From: Clostridia bacterium
Lineage (GTDB): Bacteria; Bacillota; Clostridia; Christensenellales; DUVY01
Reading direction: 5' to 3'
Assembly: GCA_026001225.1 (NCBI GenBank)
Contig: BNZQ01000002.1
Coordinates: forward strand, 1 to 62,975
Length of the DNA stretch: 62,975 nucleotides
Shown here: in pieces, positions 1-7,639 of the stretch
Numbering within the stretch: position 1 is the first letter of the stretch
How the letters are laid out: each line of letters begins with the position of its first letter
Position numbers and translations under genes: made by a program
The notes under the pieces: model-generated
Databases searched by the model: none
The model's input: the letters and a program-made list of their open reading frames with translations, nothing else
What the model was told of the DNA's origin: nothing

Positions 1-126
1 GTGACGGAAGCGTTTAAGCGCCTTAAAGAGTTCAGTCCGTTGTTTAAGACGATTACGTTTGACAACGGGAGCGAATTCGCCAAGGTGAAGTATATCAAGG
101 GATTCCGTTCCTACTTCGCTCACCCG
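1..126 (+). pseudogene. IS30-family transposase, middle part, cut by the element
   Basis: The reading frame enters from the left edge and matches the second catalytic Asp region of IS30 transposases (TITFDNGSEFAK, then SYFAHP). Homology stops at the Pro codon at 124-126, where the element's end begins; the following residues up to 258 are encoded by the element and are not transposase. The missing C-terminal part, starting with Tyr and carrying the catalytic Glu, lies in the same frame and strand at 45730-45945. The insertion therefore separates the second Asp from the Glu of the DDE triad and inactivates the gene. The transposase N-terminus is outside the window. Confidence 0.85.
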
Positions 127-145
127 TCGTCATTGAATTCAGTAC
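122..145. other. Left attachment site (attL)
   Basis: Contains ACCCGT (122-127), shared with the right junction, followed by the 20-bp arm GTCGTCATTGAATTCAGTAC (126-145). If the element closes into a circle, this arm and the right arm flank a CC dinucleotide and form a 42-bp near-perfect palindrome, as expected for the attP of a large serine integrase. The CC at 124-125 is the likely crossover dinucleotide; because it is not self-complementary it would fix the orientation of integration. Confidence 0.8.
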
Positions 146-150
146 ATAAA

Positions 151-1758
151 TTAGATAGAAGTGGATATAAAGCGATAAATGATATTGATTCTCTGTCGGA
201 TTTCGCCGTTTTCCTCTTGCGAAGGGGATATTTCTATCCGTTCGATCAGCTTGTGTAACATTTCGGCGGTCAATTCTTTACAAGCCAGATATTCGTCTGC
301 AACGACTTTTAAACATTCAAAGCCCTTATCGTAATCGTTGACTTTGCCGAGTTCCTTGTTGATCGAAGTCAATCGTTCGTTTATTTCCCGTTGCTCACGT
401 TGGTAATCATTCAAGAAAGACTGATAATTTTCTCCGTCTAAAACCTCCGCGACATAATCCTCGTAAAGTTTTTTCATAACCTTTGACAGTGCCGCCAAGC
501 GTTTTTCGACTTTCGACCTTTCCGCGATCAGCTTTTCCCGTTTGCCCTTCTCCGCCGTTTTGCCTTTAAGTCGTTCCAACAACTGCTCACGGTCATTCAG
601 TAATCCAAACATCTCCTTGATTTTACCCGATACCTGCTCATACAAATCGCTATAAAAAATACGATTATTTCTCTTGCATTTGTCGGGATTGCGGAAATGG
701 TACGCACAACGATAAAAGGGGACATTTTTGCCCGCTTTGAGTTGTGTGGCCAAAGTTAGTTTTTTGCCGCACTCGGCACAAAACAGAACGCTGCGGAAAA
801 TGTTGGCATGATTATGATGCGACGGGGTATATCTCGCCTTTATCAGTTCTTGCACTTTGGCGTAATCTTCGCGGCTTACGATCGGCTCATGCGTATTCTC
901 GACAATAATATGCTTGTCTTTCGGCACGGGAATGAGTTTCTTTGTTTTATAACTCACGATCTCGTACTTATGATTTTCCATATCGCCGATATACACTCTG
1001 TCTTTCATAATAACATTCACCGTCGCAAAAACCCATTTACAATTAACGCCCTCGTCTTTGCCGTTTCCAAACCGTTCAAACCGCACATCGCCGTTTAAAT
1101 GCCTATACTCCCACGGGGTCGGAATCCGTTTGGCCCTGAGCGTTTTCGTTATCACAACCATTCCTTTACCTTCAAGAGCCAATCTGTAAATCTCTCTTAC
1201 AACCTCGGCGGCTTTCTCGTCAATGATGAGCTTGTTTTTATTTTCGGGATGTTTCTTGTAACCGTAAGGCGCTTGCGACGAGATGAACATACCGTTTAAC
1301 GCCCGCTGTCTTTTCGCCGTTCTGACTTTACGACTAATGTCTTTCGCGTACATATCGTTCAAAATGTTCTTGAATGGGGCGATGTCATTGTCCGCTTTCA
1401 AGGTGTCCACGCCGTCATTCAAAGCGATATACCGCACTCTTTTTTCCACAAAATAGATTTCCATGTAATATCCGGTCATAATATAATCGCGCCCCAATCT
1501 GCTTAAATCCTTGGTAATGACAAGATTGACCTTGCCGTCCTCGATGTCGTTAAGCAGTCTTTGGAAGTCGGGCCGATCAAAATTTGTTCCCGAATATCCG
1601 TCATCTACATAGTAGTCGTAAATTCTGTAACCGTTGTCCTTGCAATGTTTTTCAAGCATCATCTTTTGCGTCTGTATGCTTGAACTGTCGCCCATTTGCC
1701 CATCGTCCTGCGACAAGCGACAATAAATTGCCGCCCGATAAATTCCTTGTTGTTCCAT
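151..1758 (-). CDS. Large serine recombinase (integrase/excisionase)
   Basis: About 535 residues, the usual size of large serine recombinases. The N-terminal resolvase domain has the nucleophile context YCRLSQDDG (Ser about residue 16) and conserved DGYSGTNFDRPDF and SRLGRD stretches. A recombinase domain follows, then a zinc-ribbon region (CAECGKKL, CAYHFRNPDKC) and a charged coiled coil. The ATG at 1758 is chosen because AAGGAGG lies just upstream, although the spacing is short (about 3 nt); an in-frame TTG at 1776 is possible. It should catalyse integration and excision between attP and attB. The stop codon is 25 bp from the element's left end, the usual place for such an enzyme. Confidence 0.93.
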   Translation of the reverse strand: MEQQGIYRAAIYCRLSQDDGQMGDSSSIQTQKMMLEKHCKDNGYRIYDYYVDDGYSGTNFDRPDFQRLLNDIEDGKVNLVITKDLSRLGRDYIMTGYYMEIYFVEKRVRYIALNDGVDTLKADNDIAPFKNILNDMYAKDISRKVRTAKRQRALNGMFISSQAPYGYKKHPENKNKLIIDEKAAEVVREIYRLALEGKGMVVITKTLRAKRIPTPWEYRHLNGDVRFERFGNGKDEGVNCKWVFATVNVIMKDRVYIGDMENHKYEIVSYKTKKLIPVPKDKHIIVENTHEPIVSREDYAKVQELIKARYTPSHHNHANIFRSVLFCAECGKKLTLATQLKAGKNVPFYRCAYHFRNPDKCKRNNRIFYSDLYEQVSGKIKEMFGLLNDREQLLERLKGKTAEKGKREKLIAERSKVEKRLAALSKVMKKLYEDYVAEVLDGENYQSFLNDYQREQREINERLTSINKELGKVNDYDKGFECLKVVADEYLACKELTAEMLHKLIERIEISPSQEENGEIRQRINIIYRFISTSI

Positions 1759-1770
1759 ACTCCTCCTTGG

Positions 1771-1797
1771 GAACAACGTGTTTAAGGATAATCACTA
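1771..1797. repeat. Conserved motif copy A, upstream of the recombinase
   Basis: The sequence from GAACAACG through TTTAAGGATAATCACTA recurs, slightly changed, at 47938-47963 in the same orientation and at 45659-45686 in the opposite orientation. The shared core is TAAGGATAATC followed by an A/T-rich stretch. Here it lies just upstream of the recombinase ribosome site. Its role is unknown; a regulator or recombinase site is possible. Confidence 0.55.
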
Positions 1798-1846
1798 TTG
1801 ACGATTATATCATATCGCCGTTCCCTTGTCCAGCTCCAATAGCAAA

Positions 1847-2020
1847 TTATTTTTCACTTATATCACACAGTGTTTTTTCGCGGCGGCTATATTCCGCAAA
1901 AATCAAATCGGAAACAATTTCTGATAGCTTGTGCGTTCCGTTATACGATTCTGTTATGATAAATTTCCGCTCCGTAGCCGCTCTTTTTTTGCGGATTTTT
2001 CCGCCAATATTCTTTTTCAT
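1847..2020 (-). CDS. Small element protein, unknown function
   Basis: A 57-residue basic protein starting MKKNIGGKIRKK and containing FIITESYNGTHKLSEIVSDL. The ATG at 2020 has AAGGGA five bases upstream. From memory, small proteins with an ITESYNG-like stretch often lie beside the serine recombinase of Clostridia integrative elements, which fits its place just upstream of the recombinase in the same direction. No enzymatic motif is visible; a recombination-directionality or regulatory role is only a guess from position. Confidence 0.55.
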   Translation of the reverse strand: MKKNIGGKIRKKRAATERKFIITESYNGTHKLSEIVSDLIFAEYSRREKTLCDISEK

Positions 2021-2080
2021 TTTTTCCCTTATCATAATATTCGGCGTGTGTCAGATTTGCAATTTATACGACACCTTTAT

Positions 2081-2248
2081 TTACTTGTCGCGTATTTTAT
2101 ACGTCGCACAAGCGACGATCTGCACCCTAAAACTTTGTTTGCAATCGTGTGCGCAAACGACGCATTTAGGATTATAGGTCACGTTTCCCGTTTCGGGACG
2201 GATAAAAAACTTCCATTCATCTTTGAATTTCTTACCGTATCTCGGCAT
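2081..2248 (-). CDS. Small Cys-containing element protein, unknown function
   Basis: A 55-residue protein (MPRYGKKFKDEWKFF...) with a Cys/His pattern CVVCAHDCKQSF that could bind metal. The start at 2248 is set by a strong GGGGGAG ribosome site seven bases upstream. A longer open frame extends to 2461 but lacks a better start. It lies between the primase gene and the recombinase, in the same direction. I recognise the type as a recurrent hypothetical of conjugative elements but know no function. Confidence 0.55.
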   Translation of the reverse strand: MPRYGKKFKDEWKFFIRPETGNVTYNPKCVVCAHDCKQSFRVQIVACATYKIRDK

Positions 2249-2411
2249 TTCTTTACTCCCCCTTTTTACCCCCCGTTTTGGGGCGATTTTCCGCATTTTC
2301 TTTGATTGTGCGACACGAGAAAAACGCACTCGACATAAGTATCGATCCGTTTTCCCCGTGCCGTATAGATAATATTTTTCGATGTTTTTACAAGACAAAA
2401 ATAAAACCGTG

Positions 2412-4055
2412 TTACAAATAATACTCCGATTTTCTCTGCCGTTTCTCCCGCGGTTGAACAATGGACAATGCCTCGTCGATCAGCTGACTGCCGTAGGTGC
2501 CGGCGCCGCGCCGATCGTCCCATTTCGGGCGTATCAAGCCCGACGATCGGACAATACTGTCGATTTGCGCGGGATCGCGCGTCCACCACGCAAGCATGAA
2601 AACGAGCGCGGACTCGGCGTGGCTCCATGAAGGATAGCCGAAAGTATCGCCCCCGTACAACGCTTGAAACTTGACCGCCGAACGGCTCTTTACGATTTGT
2701 GCCATCAAGTCTTGATCGGTTTGCGTTGCAGATTGAGCGGCGTATTCCGTTCTCGGCAGCCGCCGTCCCGCAAACTCATACGCTATACCCGCGATCCTGT
2801 CGGTATAATCCTTGATTTCACGGCTGCCGTTCAGCGTGTCGCCCGTCATGCAAACGAAGCGGCGGGTATCGTACATTTCAATCCCGTTTTTATCGTTACG
2901 GCGATAAGCGTCGGCGGGCAAGCTGCCTTTCAATAAGATGTGCAATCCTGTGCCGCTTGTGGAAACCTCCGAATAAGTGTCCGGCAGCAATTCCAAAAGC
3001 CGCTTTGCTTCGGGCGAGATAATTTCCCCCGTATCTTTATTCACCGCGTGGTCTATGTCGATGAACATGATCCCCTTGTCCAAGGCGAACACCAATCCCT
3101 TGTAATGCCTATACCGTTCCGCATAGGCTTTCGCTTGCCCGTAACTCACCCATGTTTCGGGCATATCGCTATGGGCAAACATGGAATTATAGGGGCTGAT
3201 GATAACCTTTTTCAGCTTCCCGCTTTTCCGGTCGGGATAGGTTCGGTATACGCACCATTGATTTAGGCTTTTTAATTCGGCAGGAATATTGTCGTAAGGC
3301 GACCGATCGGCCGGTTGCGCCTTGCCGCCCTCAACGCGTTGCGCGGCTTGACCGTCATCATGCGCCCTATCAACGCCTTCCTCTGTTATATAATCGGCCT
3401 TTTCATCGTTCTGCGGTATAATTTCGCCGTCGGTTTCCGTTTCCGGCTCGTCATTTTCTTCATTCCCGTCCTCGTCAAAATCGTCCTCGCCATCGCCGGT
3501 TTCAACCGACGGATCGACAGTAAGTGAGAAAAGCGAACGCTGGACTACTTCGGGCGGGGCTTTCCGCATACGGCCGACACACTCCTCAAAGGATTTTAGG
3601 CAATGGTCGCAATGCTCATGACGCCGCATATCCACAAGCCTGTCCTCTTTGATATACCGTTCCAATCCGGTCGCGTAGCCGATTACGTTGTCGATAGCGA
3701 GTTTGTTCCGTGTCTTTCGCGTAAAATCCTCCCGATGTTGTACCAAATATTGATAGTTCGGGTCGGCTTGATACCTTGCGAGCGACGCTCTCGCCGCCGC
3801 GCGGATTTCATCGGGACGCGCCATATACCTTTGATCGACCAGGGGCGGAAGCTCCTTTAAATAGGCGGCGGGATAGCCCATCAATGTCGGATTTTCCTCA
3901 AGCTTGCCGTGATAATATATGATGTGGTTGCGGACAAGGTTTAGATTGACTCCGTCCTCCCAAGACGGATCGGACGTGCCATGTTCGTAAATATGCGCCC
4001 AACGATCATACGATTCTTGTAGTTTAAGACCGTAATCCTCTTGTTCCTTTTTCAT
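2412..4055 (-). CDS. Primase-polymerase-like replication protein (NrS-1 polymerase type)
   Basis: 547 residues. The N-terminal third carries CDHCLKSFEEC, a possible zinc-binding site, followed by a very acidic linker (about 185-225). The C-terminal part starts IPAELKSLNQWCVYRT and has the primase-polymerase signatures FIDIDH (about 325-331, metal-binding Asp-x-Asp) and STSGTGLHIL (about 365-374). It ends with RPKWDDRRG...SQLIDEAL, as in phage NrS-1-like and plasmid polymerases. Such proteins start or extend DNA synthesis on phages and plasmids, which suggests that the excised element replicates. The start has GGAGG eight bases upstream. It begins the minus-strand group leading to the recombinase. 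Confidence 0.8.
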   Translation of the reverse strand: MKKEQEDYGLKLQESYDRWAHIYEHGTSDPSWEDGVNLNLVRNHIIYYHGKLEENPTLMGYPAAYLKELPPLVDQRYMARPDEIRAAARASLARYQADPNYQYLVQHREDFTRKTRNKLAIDNVIGYATGLERYIKEDRLVDMRRHEHCDHCLKSFEECVGRMRKAPPEVVQRSLFSLTVDPSVETGDGEDDFDEDGNEENDEPETETDGEIIPQNDEKADYITEEGVDRAHDDGQAAQRVEGGKAQPADRSPYDNIPAELKSLNQWCVYRTYPDRKSGKLKKVIISPYNSMFAHSDMPETWVSYGQAKAYAERYRHYKGLVFALDKGIMFIDIDHAVNKDTGEIISPEAKRLLELLPDTYSEVSTSGTGLHILLKGSLPADAYRRNDKNGIEMYDTRRFVCMTGDTLNGSREIKDYTDRIAGIAYEFAGRRLPRTEYAAQSATQTDQDLMAQIVKSRSAVKFQALYGGDTFGYPSWSHAESALVFMLAWWTRDPAQIDSIVRSSGLIRPKWDDRRGAGTYGSQLIDEALSIVQPREKRQRKSEYYL

Positions 4056-4073
4056 TTCACCGTCCTCCGCTTA

Positions 4074-4529
4074 TCAAGGCGACCTGCCGAATTTCAGCTT
4101 GACCGACAAATCGCGGTTCTTTCTGTTCGGGCGGTTTTCCCAGCTACCCGTTTGGCTCCGGCTCTCCGACAGCTTGAACCACCCGTCCGCCTCGTACACC
4201 GTTCCTTTGTGTCCCGCGCCCGTGCTGCAATACGCGATCAGCCCGCGAATATGCGGCAACCGCTTTCGGATATGCTTCCGCGCCATAGCAAGGGCTTTGC
4301 TCTCCGCAAAGCGTTCCGTATCGTCGATAAAGTACATTCGCGTCAATTCAAGCGTGTGCTTTTGATCGACCCTCGGGCTTGTCGGCCGCCCCCACAGCAT
4401 CGCGCCTATCCGCTTGCCGGCCTCGGTAAACTCTAAACGGATTACCGATATGGCCGGCGCGGATTTCAGATAGTGCCGCTCCGCGATCCAACCGTCAAGC
4501 TCCTCCGTATGTAATACTTTTAGTTCCAT
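4074..4529 (-). CDS. Mom-like GNAT-fold DNA-modification protein
   Basis: 151 residues. The conserved block GAMLWGRPTSPR, then LELTRMYFIDDTERFAESKAL and the C-terminal GAGHKGTVYEADGW match the family that includes phage Mu Mom. Known: Mu Mom converts adenine in DNA to a carbamoylmethyl form, protecting it from restriction. It overlaps the downstream end of the C5 methyltransferase gene by 10 bp, so the two are probably translated together. A general acyltransferase role is possible. The presence of a Com-like zinc-ribbon protein at 27.4 kb on the same element strengthens the Mom reading. Confidence 0.72.
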   Translation of the reverse strand: MELKVLHTEELDGWIAERHYLKSAPAISVIRLEFTEAGKRIGAMLWGRPTSPRVDQKHTLELTRMYFIDDTERFAESKALAMARKHIRKRLPHIRGLIAYCSTGAGHKGTVYEADGWFKLSESRSQTGSWENRPNRKNRDLSVKLKFGRSP

Positions 4530-5731
4530 AATCCCCCGCCTTTAAATAATTTTGAGAAAATCGCCTCTAAAACGGGGACGACTATCCCGTTTCCGCTTTG
4601 TCTGTACATCTGCCGCGCACTCACGCCCGCCGCCGCTACCTTGTCGATCTCGCCGTCCCGCCAGCCCATAAGCCGCCAATACTCCCGTTCGGTCAATTTC
4701 CGTATCCGCAGGCCGTTGAATATGTCCTCAAAGGTATACACCTCCTTGTCCGGCATAGCTATTTCGCAAAGCAGGTTATCCTTGCACACAGTGGTCAGCG
4801 TGTTGCAAACGCCGTTACGGTTAAACTCAAATCTCTGCTCGGTAGGCAATCCCGCCATCCTGCCGCTCGGATTATCGGGATTGCGTCCGCGTTGGGCGAC
4901 GATAATCGGCTCGTCCCTCGCGGGCAGCGGTATCCCCCCGCGCTCGACGTCGGTAAGGCGCAACAGCATATCCCACACCGCGCTTTCCATTTTACCCGTA
5001 GGAACGCAAACGGGGCCGTGCCAATCCCGCGTAACCAACGCCCGGCAGTAATCCTTCGTCTGCACTCTGTTTCGGTTATGATGAAACGCGGATTTTAAGA
5101 TACTTTCGGCCGTGTCGATTTTCAAGTAGTATCGTCCGTCTACTTCGGCGTCCAAAAAATCCTTTAACCTCGCCGTCCTGACGGGCGCGGCGGGAAACTC
5201 GTAGTCCCCGCCACCCAAAACACTGACGCAAAAAACGCGCTCACGGTTTTGGGGCAGATAGTCCCGCGCGTTGACCACCTTCCAAAAATTTCGGTAGCCG
5301 ACGGACATTAAAAAAGCCAACCATTTCTCATAGTCGGCTTTGTGCCTTTTCCCCACAAGGTTCTTTACGTTTTCCAACAAGAGGAATCTCGGCAATCGGT
5401 TTTGCCCTTTCGCTATCCGCAGCAACCGCTCCACCTCGTACAAAAGCCCCGACCTCGCGCCCCGTAAACCAAGCTGCGTTGGAGATGAAACGGATAAATC
5501 CTGACAAGGAAAGCTGTATGTCCATAAATCCGCTTCGGGCAGTTCGGCAATCCTTTGTATATCCCCCAAATTGTTCACGTCCTTATCGTGTAAAGCCCTG
5601 TAACTCCTGTCGGCATACGGGTCTATCTCGCTGACCGCCACTACCCTATGCGGCACGGATATGTTCTTTAACGCCTGCGTCTGGCTTCCCACGCCCGAAA
5701 ACAGCTCTATCACACGCAATTCTTTTTTCAA
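4520..5731 (-). CDS. DNA (cytosine-5) methyltransferase
   Basis: 403 residues with the C5-methyltransferase motifs in order: FSGVGS (11-16, SAM binding), PCQDLS with the catalytic Cys at about 76, ENVK (about 115), QNRER (about 150), and C-terminal GNGIVVPVLEAIF. Known role: transfers methyl from SAM to cytosine C5. No cognate endonuclease is nearby, so it probably protects the element from restriction or works with the Mom-like and radical SAM neighbours. The start appears to be TTG at 5731, with GGGGG upstream at rather long spacing. It overlaps the Mom-like gene by 10 bp. Confidence 0.93.
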   Translation of the reverse strand: MKKELRVIELFSGVGSQTQALKNISVPHRVVAVSEIDPYADRSYRALHDKDVNNLGDIQRIAELPEADLWTYSFPCQDLSVSSPTQLGLRGARSGLLYEVERLLRIAKGQNRLPRFLLLENVKNLVGKRHKADYEKWLAFLMSVGYRNFWKVVNARDYLPQNRERVFCVSVLGGGDYEFPAAPVRTARLKDFLDAEVDGRYYLKIDTAESILKSAFHHNRNRVQTKDYCRALVTRDWHGPVCVPTGKMESAVWDMLLRLTDVERGGIPLPARDEPIIVAQRGRNPDNPSGRMAGLPTEQRFEFNRNGVCNTLTTVCKDNLLCEIAMPDKEVYTFEDIFNGLRIRKLTEREYWRLMGWRDGEIDKVAAAGVSARQMYRQSGNGIVVPVLEAIFSKLFKGGGLWN

Positions 5732-5767
5732 TATTTCTTTACCCCCATAGATTTGAAAAGAGCTATT

Positions 5768-6640
5768 TCAGCCCTTATGCTTGACGTAATCCTCCCACGC
5801 TACGGAATTGTAGAGAGGCTTGTTGTTTACCCAATAGGCAAAATCCCATTGCTCCCGCGTCGGTTTACCGCCCGTCCGAAAATCGCGGTACGGTTGCGCG
5901 AACGGTTCCACATTCAAGGTCTTTAAAAAACGTACCCTTTCTATCGCGTCGGGAATCTCTTTCACGAGAACATAAACGGAGTACCGGCGCGGCGTGGCGT
6001 TGTGCCAACGCAACCGTTCGACCGCCCTTTGAACGTGCGGCATCATCGCCCGGCTGTCACAGGCAAGCCGGATCGGTTTCAGCCACGTTACCTTTGCAAG
6101 CAGCCGCGCCGCGCCATCGTCAAGCAGCCGCGTGTCCAAGCCCTGATTAAAATCCACACGCAAATTCAAAGCCGCTATCTTCTCGATCTGCCGCAGGCCG
6201 TGTTCGCTTGCAAGCACGTTGTTATCCATCAGCACAACGTCGCGGTGGCGGGCAAACTCGGCTATGTCGGCGTGTGCGGTTATACCGCCCTCTTTTTCGG
6301 GAACGATACACCACGGGCAAGCCCGTATGCACCCCCGCGTTAAAAAACCGAGCGAATAATCAAGCCCGTACAATCCGTAATCGGGGCAAATATACTCGAT
6401 TTCCTCCGGCAGTTTTTTTGCAACATCCGCGCCCGAACCTCCCACCTCGATATGTTTGGGAAGTTCGGGCATGGGCGTGAATGAAAAAACCTTACTCGCA
6501 AAGCCCGCGTCATACTCGTTCGCCCTGTCGGGAGTTACGAGGTCAACGGTATGACCGTTAGCCTTGTAAAACGCGCTCAATTTCATCAAAGCAAGGTTGG
6601 GATAATTATGCCCGTCAACGTCTATCAATCCGATCCGCAT
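5768..6640 (-). CDS. Radical SAM enzyme, unknown substrate
   Basis: 290 residues. TRGCIRACPWC carries the Cys-x3-Cys-x2-Cys iron-sulfur site at 104/108/111. The N-terminus (RIGLIDVDGHNYPNLALMKLS) resembles the cobalamin-binding-like leader of some radical SAM proteins, but the canonical B12 motif was not found. The strong AGAGGGGGA ribosome site supports the ATG at 6640. It lies 36 bp upstream of the C5 methyltransferase and overlaps the PP-loop gene by 16 bp, so all four act as one transcription unit. Such genes recur in Firmicutes conjugative elements. A role in base modification is an inference. Confidence 0.8.
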   Translation of the reverse strand: MRIGLIDVDGHNYPNLALMKLSAFYKANGHTVDLVTPDRANEYDAGFASKVFSFTPMPELPKHIEVGGSGADVAKKLPEEIEYICPDYGLYGLDYSLGFLTRGCIRACPWCIVPEKEGGITAHADIAEFARHRDVVLMDNNVLASEHGLRQIEKIAALNLRVDFNQGLDTRLLDDGAARLLAKVTWLKPIRLACDSRAMMPHVQRAVERLRWHNATPRRYSVYVLVKEIPDAIERVRFLKTLNVEPFAQPYRDFRTGGKPTREQWDFAYWVNNKPLYNSVAWEDYVKHKG

Positions 6641-7629
6641 AATTCCCCCTCTAAAAGCGGAACAGGCGTCGCCGCCTGTTCCGTGTCCTCGTTATTCCCA
6701 TAGGGTATTCCGATGTACTCCAAAACATCTTTCAAGCCGAGGCCGCCGTCCGCTTTGGATTTCATGCAGTAGTCCCATAACTTTGGGTGCGTCCGTTGCA
6801 GCCGTTGGAAACGGTTGGGCGTACCGTCGAATTGAACGCCGTAGCAACAGGCAAAACAGCCCGACCTCGCATAGCCCATATCGTAAATTGCCGAATATGC
6901 AAGCCCGTTTTCGCGTATATACTCCCAAATATCTTCCTCCGTGAAAAACGAAAGCGGCGCGGACGTTTTCTTTTTGTTGTCGTAAGCGTTACAGCCCTGC
7001 CGAAGCCATATTTGCGTCCGCAAAGCGGATTCGGCGGCCATTGTGCCAATGATCTGCGCATACCGTCCCGTTCGTTTGGCATATTCCGCCGCCACCCGCT
7101 TTTTGAGTTCCGTACAACAGCCCGACCCGATCTTAAACGGCGCGTCGAGTAAAAACCGCCATTTATCCGCAAGCTTAAAGCGCGTCTTTCGACCGTCCGG
7201 CATAACGCCGTAAAGGATTTTATTCCGCACGGTCTCGCTGACGTTGTAATGCCGCAAGCGGTAAATCCATTCCGACGTTTCCTTGGAAACGACCGGATAG
7301 CCGCATTTGTCGATGACCTCCCGAAACGATAATTTCGGACGCGCGACGTCCACGTTGCTCAAGCTCAAAGCGAAATCGCGCACCTCCGGCAGTTCAAGCT
7401 TCGTGTCGCAAAACACGGCTTTGATGTCGGGATACACCTGCCGCGCCATGTGTAACGCGACCAAGCTGTCTTTGCCGCCCGATACCGCCACGACGCAGCG
7501 GTCAAGCCCGAAATACTCCACCCACGCCCGAATCCTGTTTTTCGCCTTGGCGACCTTCGCGTCAAGCGGCAGGGACTGTAAATTCCGCAACTCCCATATC
7601 TCGTGTTTGTTATGTATGACTTTTCCCAT
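6625..7629 (-). CDS. PP-loop (PAPS reductase/DndC-like) protein
   Basis: 334 residues from the ATG at 7629, chosen because AAGGA lies about eight bases upstream; a longer frame extends back into the preceding gene. The PP-loop SGGKDSLVALH is near residues 46-56. Cysteines in GSGCCTELKKR and in SGCFACCYG (C-terminal half) could hold a cluster or metal. Known: this family includes PAPS reductase and the DNA phosphorothioation protein DndC, which adenylate or transfer sulfur. No dndB, dndD or dndE is present, so this is not a standard Dnd system. It is clustered with the radical SAM, C5 methyltransferase and Mom-like genes. Confidence 0.8.
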   Translation of the reverse strand: MGKVIHNKHEIWELRNLQSLPLDAKVAKAKNRIRAWVEYFGLDRCVVAVSGGKDSLVALHMARQVYPDIKAVFCDTKLELPEVRDFALSLSNVDVARPKLSFREVIDKCGYPVVSKETSEWIYRLRHYNVSETVRNKILYGVMPDGRKTRFKLADKWRFLLDAPFKIGSGCCTELKKRVAAEYAKRTGRYAQIIGTMAAESALRTQIWLRQGCNAYDNKKKTSAPLSFFTEEDIWEYIRENGLAYSAIYDMGYARSGCFACCYGVQFDGTPNRFQRLQRTHPKLWDYCMKSKADGGLGLKDVLEYIGIPYGNNEDTEQAATPVPLLEGELCGSD

Positions 7630-7639
7630 ATACCTTTCC

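Noticed and set aside
1..258. An 85-codon intact gene at the left edge
   Set aside because: Only the first 42 codons match IS30 transposase; the rest is the element's end and recombinase antisense.
6625..7629. DNA phosphorothioation (Dnd) system
   Set aside because: Only one DndC-like PP-loop protein is present; dndB, dndD and dndE are missing.
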